NCBI RefSeq assembly: GCF_029894335.1
Contig: NZ_JARXZC010000001.1
Coordinates: 310,001-374,000, forward strand
Length of the DNA: 64,000 nucleotides
DNA from: Kitasatospora sp. MAP5-34
Lineage (GTDB): Bacteria > Actinomycetota > Actinomycetes > Streptomycetales > Streptomycetaceae
Direction of reading: 5' to 3'
A program made the translations under genes and the position numbers. The notes below the pieces were generated by a model. The model ran no database searches, was not told the DNA's origin, and was given only the letters and a program-made list of their open reading frames with translations. Positions 53,933 through 62,495 of the stretch are shown here, piece after piece; the stretch's first letter is position 1; each line of letters starts with the position of its first letter.

Positions 53933-54882
53933 GCGGCCAGCCAGGACAGGAGCGCCTCACGGCTGTCGAGCCGGTCCGCGACGGCGTACTGGATCATGAG
54001 GTTGCGCCAGTTCGGCTCGCGGCCGTGTGCGTGGGTGAAGGTGGGGCGCGGAACGCAGGCGGCGATCCGCACACCGCTTGCTGCAGCGGCGCCGATCAGC
54101 AAGGCCGCACCTGGTGGGGTCTCAGGTCCCGAGACGTCGACCAGGAGCCGTGACGCTGAGCATGCTGCGGTTAGGTCGTCGAGCCCTGCTGTCACGGGGT
54201 CCGGCGCTGCGAAGCGCCCGGGTACCGCCACCGCGTGACCGGCGGCAAGGCACGCCTCCGCCAGGTGATCATGCCCCCAACTGGCGTACGGCGACGCCTC
54301 GACCAAGACGTAGGAGCCGGGGGCAGGTGAGGGGCTCCAACGGCGCCCGGGGCGGTCCGGAAGGCCGACAACGGCCTCGACCGCGGCATCGAGGGCGGCG
54401 TCCACCTGGGCGAGATTACGGGCCCGGAAGATCTCGAATCGGGAGCGGTCAGGTTGTTCGACCAGGTCGAGAACACCGAGGCTGGCGATGCGTACGACGC
54501 GGGTGGCCACGGCCTGGATGAGAGGGTCCGGGAAGTCGAGACGAGGGCCGTCCTCGGCCAGCGAGTAGGTCTGAAAGTCGGTGGTGACCACCATTACGGG
54601 TACGCCAGAAGCTACGGCGTACCCGATCTCCATACAGACCCCGTCGCCGAGGCTTGGTCCGTGCAGGAGGGCGATCATCACGTCGAGGCGGCCGAGCCGC
54701 TCGCGGTCCAGCTCGAAGAGACGGCGGCCTTTGACCTCAGCCACCAGGTCCTCCTCGTTGGTGTCGCAGAAGGGCAGGAACAGACGCTCAGCACCGACCT
54801 TCGCTGCCAGGCGCTGGGCGAGGTCGGCAGCGAGCGAGCGGTCATGAGCGGCGAAGAGCCGGTGAGCGATGTAGAAGAACAC
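53929..54882 (-). CDS. Double nucleoside 2-deoxyribosyltransferase-like protein
   Basis: A 317-residue protein. Residues 1-180 look like a nucleoside 2-deoxyribosyltransferase: VFFYIAHRLFAAHDRSLAADL, FLPFCDTNEEDLVAEVKGRRLFELDRERLGRLDVMIALLHG, GDGVCMEIGYAVASGVPVM with the catalytic Glu. Residues 200-317 resemble a second, degenerate copy (YVLVEASPYASWGHDHLAEACLAAGHAVAVPGRF, ALLIGAAAASGVRIAACV). Known enzymes swap bases on 2'-deoxyribose. The GTG follows a G-rich stretch. It is coupled to the kinase. Confidence 0.83.
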   Translation of the reverse strand: MFFYIAHRLFAAHDRSLAADLAQRLAAKVGAERLFLPFCDTNEEDLVAEVKGRRLFELDRERLGRLDVMIALLHGPSLGDGVCMEIGYAVASGVPVMVVTTDFQTYSLAEDGPRLDFPDPLIQAVATRVVRIASLGVLDLVEQPDRSRFEIFRARNLAQVDAALDAAVEAVVGLPDRPGRRWSPSPAPGSYVLVEASPYASWGHDHLAEACLAAGHAVAVPGRFAAPDPVTAGLDDLTAACSASRLLVDVSGPETPPGAALLIGAAAASGVRIAACVPRPTFTHAHGREPNWRNLMIQYAVADRLDSREALLSWLAA

Positions 54883-54904
54883 CGAGAACCCCCAATGGGC
54901 TGTG

Positions 54905-55488
54905 TCAGGCGCGGCGGGGCAACGGGATCGGGAGCGGCGGAGCCGTGACGTACTCGGCGGAAGCCGCGACCGCCTCGGCAAGGGACCGGGAGGGTGTCGC
55001 CCCGCCCGCGCGGTGGGCAAGGAACGTTCCGGCGAAGGTGTCGCCGGCGCCGGACACCTCGCGCGGTGCGCGCGAGGGCGGCACGACCGATGCTGTCTGC
55101 CGCCCGAGATGCCGTACATGAGCGGCCCTTGGACCGTCGGTGACGACGACTTCGGGTAGGAACGCGGTGTCCAAGACGCTGCCGAGGAGTCGGTACTCGG
55201 CCGCGTTCACGAAGATCGTGGACGCACGCGCCAACCACGGTGCAGCGTCGTGGATCATCTCCTCAGCGCTCGGCAGGAAGAAATCGACACTGAAGTCCGA
55301 TCGGCAGGAGGCGAGTTGGGAAAGCACAGCCTTCACATCGAGTGGCCGACGGCAGCACACGTGGTACGAGCTGCCCGGGCGGCCAGCGACAGAAGGAAGG
55401 CAGCTCCGCCCAGTCGGGCGCCACCGCGATCGTCGGGGTAGCGGGTCAGGTCCCTGGAAACGTTGCCGATCACGGCGAGGCTCTCCAC
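54905..55488 (-). pseudogene. PfkB-family sugar/nucleoside kinase with internal deletion
   Basis: The N-terminal part (VESLAVIGNVSRDLTRYPDDRGGARLGGAAFLLSLAARA) is followed, out of frame near 55365, by the C-terminal part (VCCRRPLDVKAVLSQLAS, FFLPSAEEMIHDAAPWLARASTIFVNAAEY, VVTDGPRAAHVR, VSGAGDTFAGTFLAHRAGG with the catalytic Asp). Roughly the middle third is missing compared with a normal PfkB (about 300 residues). The deletion plus frameshift should abolish activity. The GTG at 55488 has GAGGGGGACC before it. It lies between the HhH and deoxyribosyltransferase-like genes. Confidence 0.82.
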
Positions 55489-55504
55489 GGTCCCCCTCGC
55501 AGCG

Positions 55505-56323
55505 TTAGGCATGGCGATGTGAGCAGTCGATGACCTTGGGGCACAGCGGTCGACGGCAACACAGCTGCGCGGATGGAGCATCGAGATACAGCCGCTTGAA
55601 ATAGATCAGGACCAGGTGCACCCACCACGTGGGCGCGGTGTCCTCCGGGATCGACACCCGGTGGCCGTGCTCGGCGACCAGAGAGAGGAAGTCTGCGGAC
55701 CGGGCGTGCACCGCAGATTCGAGCGTGTGGCGGAACCGCTCGTGAGCTGCTGGGCCCGATGGAAGTGCGACACCGAGCGCCGGGGCCAACTTGGTGACCA
55801 TGCCGGAGTCCACCGGGATGATCCCGCAGTGATACCCGCGGGCGTTGAGCAGCGCGCACTGGGCGACCTTGAACGACGCGCCCCGCACTCGCTGGGCGAA
55901 GTCGAGGATCAGATCGTCGGCGTCGGCTGCCTCAGCGGTTGGATCGACGCCCTGCTTGTCCCAGTGCTGGAGAAGCTCCGCCAGGGATCGCAGGTAGTCG
56001 ACTCGGTTCTGCGCCAGGCCGATGGGCCGTACCAGCTCGGCGAGTTCAGTGTCCGTGGCGGCAGCAAGGTGGTCGAAGCCCAAGGCGTCCGCTGAGGCGA
56101 TCACGCGGGCGTAGGTCGTCACCATCCGGTAGGACACCCGGGTCGACCAACCGGCCGCGAGCATGCGCAGGCGGATGTCGGTGATCGAGGTTGGCCACCA
56201 GCGGTTGTCGTCGTGGTTGGCCTCGACCTCGTCCCGGACATCCGACAGCGACGCGGCGAGCGCGACGAGCCGGTAGATGCGTCGTGCGTCGAGCGCCCGC
56301 GGTTTCACGCGTTCCACAGTCAC
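55505..56323 (-). CDS. HhH-GPD-like protein of unknown function
   Basis: A 272-residue protein. A helical N-terminal half (IYRLVALAASLSDVRDEVEANHDDNRWWPTSITDIRLRMLAAG) is followed by VRGASFKVAQCALLNARGYHCGIIPVDSGMVTKLAPALGV, which resembles the helix-hairpin-helix plus catalytic-Asp segment (PVD) of endonuclease III-type glycosylases. The C-terminus has CCRRPLCPKVIDCSHRH, four Cys loosely like their iron-sulfur loop. It overlaps the racemase-like gene by four bases. A base-excision or base-handling role is inferred. Confidence 0.6.
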   Translation of the reverse strand: MTVERVKPRALDARRIYRLVALAASLSDVRDEVEANHDDNRWWPTSITDIRLRMLAAGWSTRVSYRMVTTYARVIASADALGFDHLAAATDTELAELVRPIGLAQNRVDYLRSLAELLQHWDKQGVDPTAEAADADDLILDFAQRVRGASFKVAQCALLNARGYHCGIIPVDSGMVTKLAPALGVALPSGPAAHERFRHTLESAVHARSADFLSLVAEHGHRVSIPEDTAPTWWVHLVLIYFKRLYLDAPSAQLCCRRPLCPKVIDCSHRHA

Positions 56324-57003
56324 AAGGCGACTCCGGCGGAGATACGGGCTGCCAGCAGCCCCATGGCGAGATTGGAGGAGAGCACCGGCTTGCCCAGCCG
56401 GTGCTCGAACTCCTTGACCACCGGAAGGGTGTGCCATCCGGTGCAGGACAGCACCACGGCGTCAGCGGAACGAACAGCCGACGCCGGGAGCTGTTCAAGG
56501 AGGCCGTGCACCTGGTCCAGCGTGACATCGGGGTACCCATCGTCGAGCCCGAGACTCGCCAGCGCCAGCACCTCGACGCCGGCCTTTGCGAGCGCGGCGC
56601 TCTCGGCTTCGGTCACGGAGGTCGGGTAAGGGGTGGCGAGCACGACCCGCGAGACATGCAGGGCGGCCAGCGCGGCGAGAAGCGCGTCGAAGGCTGTCAC
56701 CACCCCGCTGGGTAGATCGGGGCGGCCATCAGAGAAGCCCGCCGAGGTGCAGGCCAAGATCGCCGCGTCCAACGGCACGTGGGACAACGAGTTGAGAGCG
56801 TCTGCCGAGGCAGCGCGCAGGCCGTGCCAGAAGGAGGAGTCAACTGCCGTTGTCCTCGAAGCCGGTACCAGACGAGCGTGGTGGAAGACCGTGTTCGTCA
56901 GACCGAGGCGGCCAAGCTCTGTCTCGACAGCGACGTTGGCCCAGGGCAGCAGAAGACCGACTCGGACCAGGCGAGCCGCTGTGCGGTCGAAAGCTGAGAG
57001 CAT
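56320..57003 (-). CDS. Aspartate/glutamate racemase-superfamily protein
   Basis: A 227-residue protein of the Asp/Glu/hydantoin racemase and maleate isomerase group: VGLLLPWANVAVETELGRLG, AAILACTSAGFSDGRPD (first catalytic Cys) and AVVLSCTGWHTLPVVKEFEHRLGKPVLSSNLAMG (second catalytic Cys). Both cysteines are kept. The substrate is unknown; the setting beside nucleoside-type genes is unusual. Start at MLSAFDRTA, 14 bases after the radical SAM stop. Confidence 0.83.
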   Translation of the reverse strand: MLSAFDRTAARLVRVGLLLPWANVAVETELGRLGLTNTVFHHARLVPASRTTAVDSSFWHGLRAASADALNSLSHVPLDAAILACTSAGFSDGRPDLPSGVVTAFDALLAALAALHVSRVVLATPYPTSVTEAESAALAKAGVEVLALASLGLDDGYPDVTLDQVHGLLEQLPASAVRSADAVVLSCTGWHTLPVVKEFEHRLGKPVLSSNLAMGLLAARISAGVAL

Positions 57004-57016
57004 GCCGAGGGCTCCG

Positions 57017-58540
57017 TCAGGCAGCGGCAGCAAGACGCTCTCCGTAGATCATCCGGGGTGCGTGGCCCGTAACCACAAGATCAGCCTTGCTGCCGACAGG
57101 AATAGCTGCGTCGCGCTCGACGATCTGGATCGAATAGGAGCCGAGTCGGCGCCACCACGTGCCGTCCTGGCTCACGAAGTAGGAATGCAGGCCCGGGACG
57201 CGAAGACCGGTCGGATAGACCCGCTGCTTCATGGGCTGGTCCCAGGCGAAGTCGATGTCGGCCTTCCACGTGGGGAAGTGCTCGGCGGACGGGAGCGGGG
57301 CAAGTTCGCCGAGCGCGGCCAGCGGGGTGCCGGGGAAGGCCCGCGCGAGCCGGACGTTCGTGCGGTGGCAGAGCAGGCCCGCGTCGAGAATCTCCGCCAG
57401 GCCGCGCAGGTTGGCGACGTGCGTGCGGTGCGTTTCGCCGGGCAGGCCGTAGATCAGGTTCAGGCCGGGGAGGAGCTTCGGTAGACCGCCAGGGCCACGG
57501 TCGGCGCCGGCCTCGTTGATGTGCTGCACGGCGCGCATCAGGATTTCGGGGGTGCAGGTGAGGGTGTTGCGCTCGATCACCACGGGGTCGAAGCTCTCGA
57601 TCCCCATGGGCGCGCAGTTGCCCTCGGTGCAATTGTCCGCCACCAGCTTGGCGATGCGAAGTCCCACGGGCGCGGCCACAGCCAGCGGGTCGGCGTTGTC
57701 GATGTGCAGGACCTCCAGCTCTGGGCAACGTTCGCGAATCCCGCCGAGCAGCGTGCGGACCGCCTCCTCGTCCCGGTTCTTGTAGGAGAAGAAGCAGGTC
57801 TGCTGGCGGAGGCGGAAGTTGCGAATCCCTGCGGCATAGAGCTGGGCGGCTTCCTCGACGACATCCTCGACATCACGGAACACGACGAGCGGGGACTTGG
57901 CCGGTTCGTTGCAGAAGTCGCAGAACTTCCGCCGGGTGCAGCAGCGGTACAGCTCCAGCTCGGCGATCGGCCGCCAGGGCATCTGGCTGACCACGCCCGA
58001 GAAGTCACTGCGGTCGTGGCGCAGCTGAGCGTAGGCAGCGGGTTGGCGGCTGCCCAAGGTGAGATCCCCGGACGTGATGGTGTGGGTGTGGACGGCATCG
58101 AACAGTCCGGCATACGCGGCAGGGGTGCTGAGCGCGTAGGTGGACAGCGGCCCGAGCAGGTAGCGGCGGCCCCGCGCGCAGGCGACCGCTCGGCCGATTT
58201 CCTCCAGAGAGCCGTTGACCGCGTGGAGGTGGACGGACGGTACCGCGTCGCCGGCCACGACCACGACGATCTCGGCATCCCGCAGGAGCTGGATCGCGTT
58301 GTCCCGGTTGGCGGTCGCTGAGTAGGTGAGCGGGTCGCTCAGAGGCGGCTCGACGGCGGCCGTGCCGCCCGCCAGACACCATCGGACATCGTCGATCGTC
58401 ACATATCTCACGTCGGCATCAGGCTGAGCATGAGTCAGCGCCGACCAAGCGGTTCGGACGTAGGTCGACAGGTATGGCGGCACACCGAGCCCGCTCGGCT
58501 CCACGGTGTAGCAGTCCAAGATCACGAATGGCTTGCGCAT
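57017..58540 (-). CDS. Radical SAM enzyme, B12-binding-like N-terminal domain
   Basis: A 507-residue enzyme. The N-terminal 190 residues look like a cobalamin-binding-type Rossmann domain (AEIVVVVAGDAVPSVHLHAVNGSLEEIG), without the usual DxHxxG. The radical SAM part has an odd cluster motif, Cys200/201, Cys207, Cys210 in YRCCTRRKFCDFC (CX5-6CX2C, not CX3CX2C), followed by RNFRLRQQTCFFSYKNRD, VLHIDNADPLAV, GIESFDPVVIERNTL and LNLIYGLPGETHRTHVANLRGL. It is the first gene of the operon. The reaction is unknown. Confidence 0.85.
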   Translation of the reverse strand: MRKPFVILDCYTVEPSGLGVPPYLSTYVRTAWSALTHAQPDADVRYVTIDDVRWCLAGGTAAVEPPLSDPLTYSATANRDNAIQLLRDAEIVVVVAGDAVPSVHLHAVNGSLEEIGRAVACARGRRYLLGPLSTYALSTPAAYAGLFDAVHTHTITSGDLTLGSRQPAAYAQLRHDRSDFSGVVSQMPWRPIAELELYRCCTRRKFCDFCNEPAKSPLVVFRDVEDVVEEAAQLYAAGIRNFRLRQQTCFFSYKNRDEEAVRTLLGGIRERCPELEVLHIDNADPLAVAAPVGLRIAKLVADNCTEGNCAPMGIESFDPVVIERNTLTCTPEILMRAVQHINEAGADRGPGGLPKLLPGLNLIYGLPGETHRTHVANLRGLAEILDAGLLCHRTNVRLARAFPGTPLAALGELAPLPSAEHFPTWKADIDFAWDQPMKQRVYPTGLRVPGLHSYFVSQDGTWWRRLGSYSIQIVERDAAIPVGSKADLVVTGHAPRMIYGERLAAAA

Positions 58541-58642
58541 GAGGTCCTCTCCGTCCGCCGCCGGGGGCGTCGCTCCATTGCCCAAGGCGCTCTCAGTGTC
58601 AATGGGCTGTGGCTCGCGGGTGGAGGGGGCACAAGGGTTGTT

Positions 58643-58664
58643 CGGTTGTACGCCGGTTGTACGC
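58643..58664. repeat. 11-bp direct repeat in divergent promoter
   Basis: Two abutting copies of CGGTTGTACGC in the radical SAM/HTH intergenic region. They may be regulator sites or a -35/-10 neighbourhood. Confidence 0.6.
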
Positions 58665-58670
58665 CGATGG

Positions 58671-58698
58671 CACTGTGTCCAAAGAACGGGACACAGTG
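58671..58698. promoter_or_regulatory. Operator-like perfect inverted repeat
   Basis: CACTGTGTCC, 8-base spacer, GGACACAGTG. Perfect 10-bp arms, ending 25 bp before the HTH regulator start and about 130 bp before the divergent operon. This is the natural place for the regulator to bind and control both directions. Confidence 0.65.
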
Positions 58699-58722
58699 TG
58701 ATCGCCAGGGCATTATCGGCAC

Positions 58723-58947
58723 ATGGGCAGTGGCAGTGACACGGACAAGGGCAACCAGGCCCTGGCGGCAGCTCTCCTGGAGGCCGGTCGTTCGAACGCC
58801 GCGCTGGCGCGGAGGGTGAACGAACTCGGCAGTCTTCAAGGGGTGGTGATGTGCTATGACAAGGCATCGGTGACCCGTTGGCTGCAAGGCATGACGCCCA
58901 GAGACCGAGCGCCGGAGTTCATCGCCGCCGCCCTCTCCGGGTTCTTA
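58723..58947 (+). pseudogene. XRE-like regulator truncated by insertion sequence
   Basis: 75 codons remain: NQALAAALLEAGRSNAALARRVNELG, then YDKASVTRWLQGMTPRDRAPEFIAAALSGFL, a helix-turn-helix pattern of a regulator family common in Streptomyces. The frame enters the insertion sequence at 58948 and would add about 35 foreign residues. No clear continuation is found after the right end at 60047, so the 3' part is lost or decayed. Confidence 0.75.
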
Positions 58948-60047
58948 GGGTCTGTTCTGAATTCGGATCATGGTGTGGGTTTCAGGCTGCGGAGCCAAAT
59001 GATGGAGCCGCGTAGGTGGAGACCTGCTTCGAAGCTGGCGGGCGTCTTGTCATAGCGGGTGGCGAGGCCCCGCCAGTCCTTGATCTTGTTGATGGCTCGT
59101 TCGACGGTGTTGCGATCGCGGTACAGATTGGCGTCGTGACTGACGGGCCGTCCGCCATCGCGGCCTCTCTTCTTGCGGTTGGCGGCCTGGTCGTCCTTCT
59201 CCGGGATGACGGCCTTGATCTGGCGTCGGCGCAGGTAGGCCCGGGTGGTGCGAGCGGAATAGGCCTTATCGGCGGCCACCGCGTCGGGGCGCGTTCGGGG
59301 CCGGCCGATCGGGCCGCGTACCTTGATCTTGTCCATGACGGCGGTGAACTGCGGGTTGTCCGCGCTCTGGCCCGGGGTGAGTACGAAGGACAGCGGGCGG
59401 CACCGCCGCTCGGCAGCCAGATGGGTCTTCGTGGTCAGCCCGCCGCGCGAACGCCCGAGCGCGGCCGCCTTGAGCCGGGCCCGGCGGCGCCGGCGTAGGC
59501 GGCGCTTCGCCTCCCGCCGGGACTCCTCCGCCTCGTCGGTGTCGTCGCCCCGGCCTGCTATCGACCCGGTTTGTCCCTTCGCAGCAGCCCCTTTTCCTCC
59601 GTGACGGCTTTCTCCAGTTCCTCCAGCAGCTCGGCGTCCACGACCATCCCAGCGGCGTGATGGTGTGCACGAGAGACGGTGGAGTCCACGCTGACCAGTG
59701 ACAAGTCGACCTGGCCGCGCGCGGCGGCCTCGGCGATCATCCCCTCCATCAGCGCCTGGAAGACCCCCTTGCGCGCCCAGGTGCCGAACTGGCCGTAGAT
59801 CGTCGACCAGTTGCCGTACCGCTCGGGGACGTCCCGCCAGGGACTGCCCACCCGGAACCGCCACATGATCGCGTCGAACTGCCGCCGCAGATCCGGGATC
59901 GGCCCCGTCGCCGCCATCGGCAGGAACGGCTCAACCAGCTCCCACTCACTGTCCGTCAGATCACCGCGCGTCATGGACTCGTTCTACCACCCGCCACGCC
60001 GCCGAGGAGCACGAACCGGCACGATGATCTGAATTCAGAACAGACCC
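58948..60047 (-). mobile_element. IS5-family (IS427-like) insertion sequence, 1100 bp
   Basis: Terminal inverted repeats of 24 bp with one mismatch: the left end begins GGGTCTGTTCTGAATTC at 58948 and the right end is its complement, 60024-60047. A TA dinucleotide flanks each end (58946-58947 and 60048-60049), probably the target duplication. It carries one transposase made by frameshifting on the minus strand. Both ends and the transposase look intact, so it may be recent. It interrupts the HTH regulator. Confidence 0.93.
58968..59974 (-). CDS. IS5-family transposase, two frames joined by -1 frameshift
   Basis: Frame A (59974-59558, 138 residues) begins MTRGDLTDSEWELVEPFLP and carries the first catalytic Asp in LVSVDSTVSRAHHH. 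Frame B follows with GGLTTKTHLAAE, the second Asp in AVAADKAYSARTTR and the Glu in NTVERAINKIKDWRGLATRYDKT. A -1 slip at AAAAGGGG (59595-59588, minus strand) joins EEK-G to KGAAAKGQTGS, giving a DDE enzyme of about 335 residues. Such programmed slips are usual in this IS group. Confidence 0.9.
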
Positions 60048-60244
60048 TAACGGCCAGCGCGTGTGGGGTGCTGCTGACCTCCCCGCCCGGACGTGCGAGC
60101 CCAGGCGGGTTACTGACTTCACTGTCACACTGGTGCTTGACCTGCGCGTCTCGCTGCGAATAAAGCCTGGACTTGCACGGGTGCTGAACCTGGAGGCGTT
60201 CCCGGCGACCTCCGGGGGTGGGGTGGCGGCTGCAGTCAGGTCCC

Positions 60245-60766
60245 TTACGACGCATGGGCCGGATGGCGTGAAGCCCACTTGTGTCCCGCCAGGAACGGCA
60301 TAGGTGCGCCGCTGCGGGCGGTGAGTTCCAGGCTCTCCAGGAGCTCGGACGGCGATACCACGAGCACCTCGCCCGCCGCGTGGGTCCGGCAGTAGCGGGC
60401 CACCGATCCTTGCAGGACGTGCTGGAGTCTGCCGTGGTGGCCGCTGCCGAGCACCAGCAGGTCGGTCGGCCGGTCGGCTGCCGCGGCCAGGGCACGGCCC
60501 GGCTCGGAGTGCACCACCAGGGGATGGATGACGATGTCGTTGGGGTAGCCGTCGAAGGCCTGCTCGAACACTGTGTCGAGTCGCTTGTGAGCGGTGTGCT
60601 GTAGCTCCGAGAGTGGCCGCAGCTGCTTGTTGTCCGCCTCGGACCAGGCGATCACGGGCACGAGAATTGCATTGCGTCGGCCTGCTTCCTCCACCGCCCG
60701 GTACACGGCGGCGAGACTGCTCAGGGAACCGCTGACCCCGACGATGACCCGGACGCCCTCGATCAT
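60245..60766 (-). CDS. Universal stress-like protein, single domain
   Basis: A 173-residue UspA-type protein: VRVIVGVSGSLSSLAAVYRAVEEAGRRNAILVPVIAW, ATP-loop-like VLGSGHHGRLQHVLQGSVARYC, ending with a 35-residue tail. It pairs with the protein at 63244-63792 (same GVSGSL-SLAA-RAV-EAGR start), a subgroup distinct from the other USPs here. Start MIEGVRV has AAGGAAG before it. Confidence 0.87.
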   Translation of the reverse strand: MIEGVRVIVGVSGSLSSLAAVYRAVEEAGRRNAILVPVIAWSEADNKQLRPLSELQHTAHKRLDTVFEQAFDGYPNDIVIHPLVVHSEPGRALAAAADRPTDLLVLGSGHHGRLQHVLQGSVARYCRTHAAGEVLVVSPSELLESLELTARSGAPMPFLAGHKWASRHPAHAS

Positions 60767-60986
60767 GGCAACTCGCTTCCTTCCGGCGTACTGGCCGGCG
60801 ATAGGCCGACCGGCAGAGCCCAGTCGGCTCACGCCTCCAATTCGACTCCCGCGCAGCAACTTTGGCACGGGTCCTTGACGTACGTACTACGCTCCGCATG
60901 GCCACCTTGATGTGGCCTTGATGCGGGCCGAAGCGGTGGTCGGCCTGCCGGTCGCCGCAGGCCGTGTCGGGCCGGGGGCGCTGCGT

Positions 60987-61253
60987 TCAGGGAGCGGCGT
61001 CCCAGCGGGCTTCGAGCCGGGACGCTCCGTCGGGGCCGATGATGGTCTGCCAGGTGGCGTGCATCTGGACCGTCCGGCAGCCCGTGGCGGGGCTGCGGGT
61101 GGCGGAGGGGCTGCCGAGGGCCTGGAGCACGGTGCTGTCGAGGGGGCAGTCGGCGAGCCTCCGGAGGATGGCGGTCAGCAGTGCGCGAGTGAACCGACGC
61201 ACGGGGAAGGAGGACATGGGCGCACGGGCGCGTAGGGCGCCGAGCACTGTCAC
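60987..61253 (-). CDS. Small hypothetical protein (88 residues)
   Basis: A GTG-started frame with about 90 percent G/C at third positions, unlike shadow frames. Sequence: basic N-terminal half (RFTRALLTAILRRLADCPLD), then TGCRTVQMHATWQTIIGPDG and RLEARWDAAP. No family recognised. It lies 85 bp after the deleted lysA-like gene on the same strand and may belong to its operon. Confidence 0.55.
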   Translation of the reverse strand: MTVLGALRARAPMSSFPVRRFTRALLTAILRRLADCPLDSTVLQALGSPSATRSPATGCRTVQMHATWQTIIGPDGASRLEARWDAAP

Positions 61254-61338
61254 GTGGGCACCACCTTGGTGAGGCGCGGTCGGGAATGGTTGGGACGTGG
61301 GTCTTTCCGGGTTGTCGGAGATCCCGCAGGACGGTTGA

Positions 61339-62495
61339 TCAGTTGAGGACCTCGCGGGCTCGGAGATCCTCGACGGTCTCGCGGCGGATCAGCGGACGGG
61401 CCCGGTTGTGGTGGACGGTGACGACGGCGGGGCGGCCGACCAGGTTGTAGCCCGAGGACGTGGAGAGCCGGTAGGCGCCGGAGGCGGGGACGGCGAGCAG
61501 GTCGCCCGGCCGGAGGTCGACGGGCAGGCGGGCGCCGCGGACCAGGATGTCGCCGGCTTCGCAGTGGTGGCCGACCACGTCGACGTCCTGGCAGGCGCCG
61601 ATGGTGGTCCGGCCGATCAGCCGGACGGAGTATGGGGCGCTGTAGAGGGCGGGGCGCGGGTTGTCGCTCATGCCGCCGTCGACGGCGGCGAGGACCCGGC
61701 CGTCGGTGGCGTGCTTGATGCTGAGGACCCGGTACATCGCGATACCGGAGGGGGCGGCTCCGCCAGCAGCTCGATGAGACGGTCGACAGCGGTGAGGTAC
61801 GGCTCGACGGAGCTGATCTGGGAGCCGAGGTGGCAGTGCAGCCCGGAGAGAATCAGGCCGGGCTGGTCGCGGACCCGCCGGACGGCTTCGAGCGAGTCGC
61901 CGCCCTCGATGGCGAAGCCGAACTTCTGTCCGGTGACTCCGGTGCGGACGACCTCGTGGTGGCCGGCGGCCACGCCGGGGACGACCCTGACCAGGACGCG
62001 CTGGGGTGCGTCCGCGATGGCGAGGGCGGCGAGCCGGGGGATCTCGGCGAGGTTGTCGATGGCGAACCGGCCGACGCGCAGGCGCCGGGCCAGGCGCAGT
62101 TCCTCCGGGCTCTTGGCGTTGCCGTGCAGGAGGATGCGCTCGCGTGGGAAGCCCGCGGCGGTGGCCAGCCGCAGTTCGCCCTCGGAGCAGACGTCGAGGC
62201 CGAGGTCTGCTTCGGCGATCCAGCCTGCCAGCGCGCTGCAGAGGAACGCCTTTGCCGCGTAGAAGACTTCGGCGTCCGGGAGGGCGGCTCGGTAGGCGCG
62301 GCAGCGGGCGCGGATCTCGGTCTCGTCGAGGACGTACAGCGGTGTGCCGAAGCGGTCGGCGGTATCGGCGAGGCTGACCCCGCCGACCGTCAGTTCTCCG
62401 CCCGGCTCCAGCCGGGCGGTGACCGGCCAGTGGTTGCCGAGGCCGGTGCTGGAGGGGTCGCCGTGGAGGTGGGGGCGGACAGGTGTGATGGTCAT
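61339..62495 (-). pseudogene. Diaminopimelate decarboxylase-like (LysA) gene with internal deletion
   Basis: A PLP-dependent fold-III decarboxylase relative. The N-terminal part is normal (GTPLYVLDETEIRARCRAY, PLP lysine in EVFYAAKAFLC, LLHGNAKSPEELRLA, GLHCHLGSQI). At about 61760, after LIELLAE, the frame changes and about 70 residues, including the Gly-rich PLP-phosphate loop and the EPGR motif, are missing. The C-terminal part resumes SGIAMYRVLSIKH, AVDGGMSDNPRPALY, HCEAGD and SGYNLVGRP. It cannot make a normal enzyme. AGGAG precedes the ATG, which overlaps the upstream small gene. Confidence 0.85.

Noticed and set aside
60061..60303. 80-codon plus-strand frame after the insertion sequence
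   Set aside because: No match to the lost 3' end of the HTH regulator and it overlaps the USP gene on the other strand.
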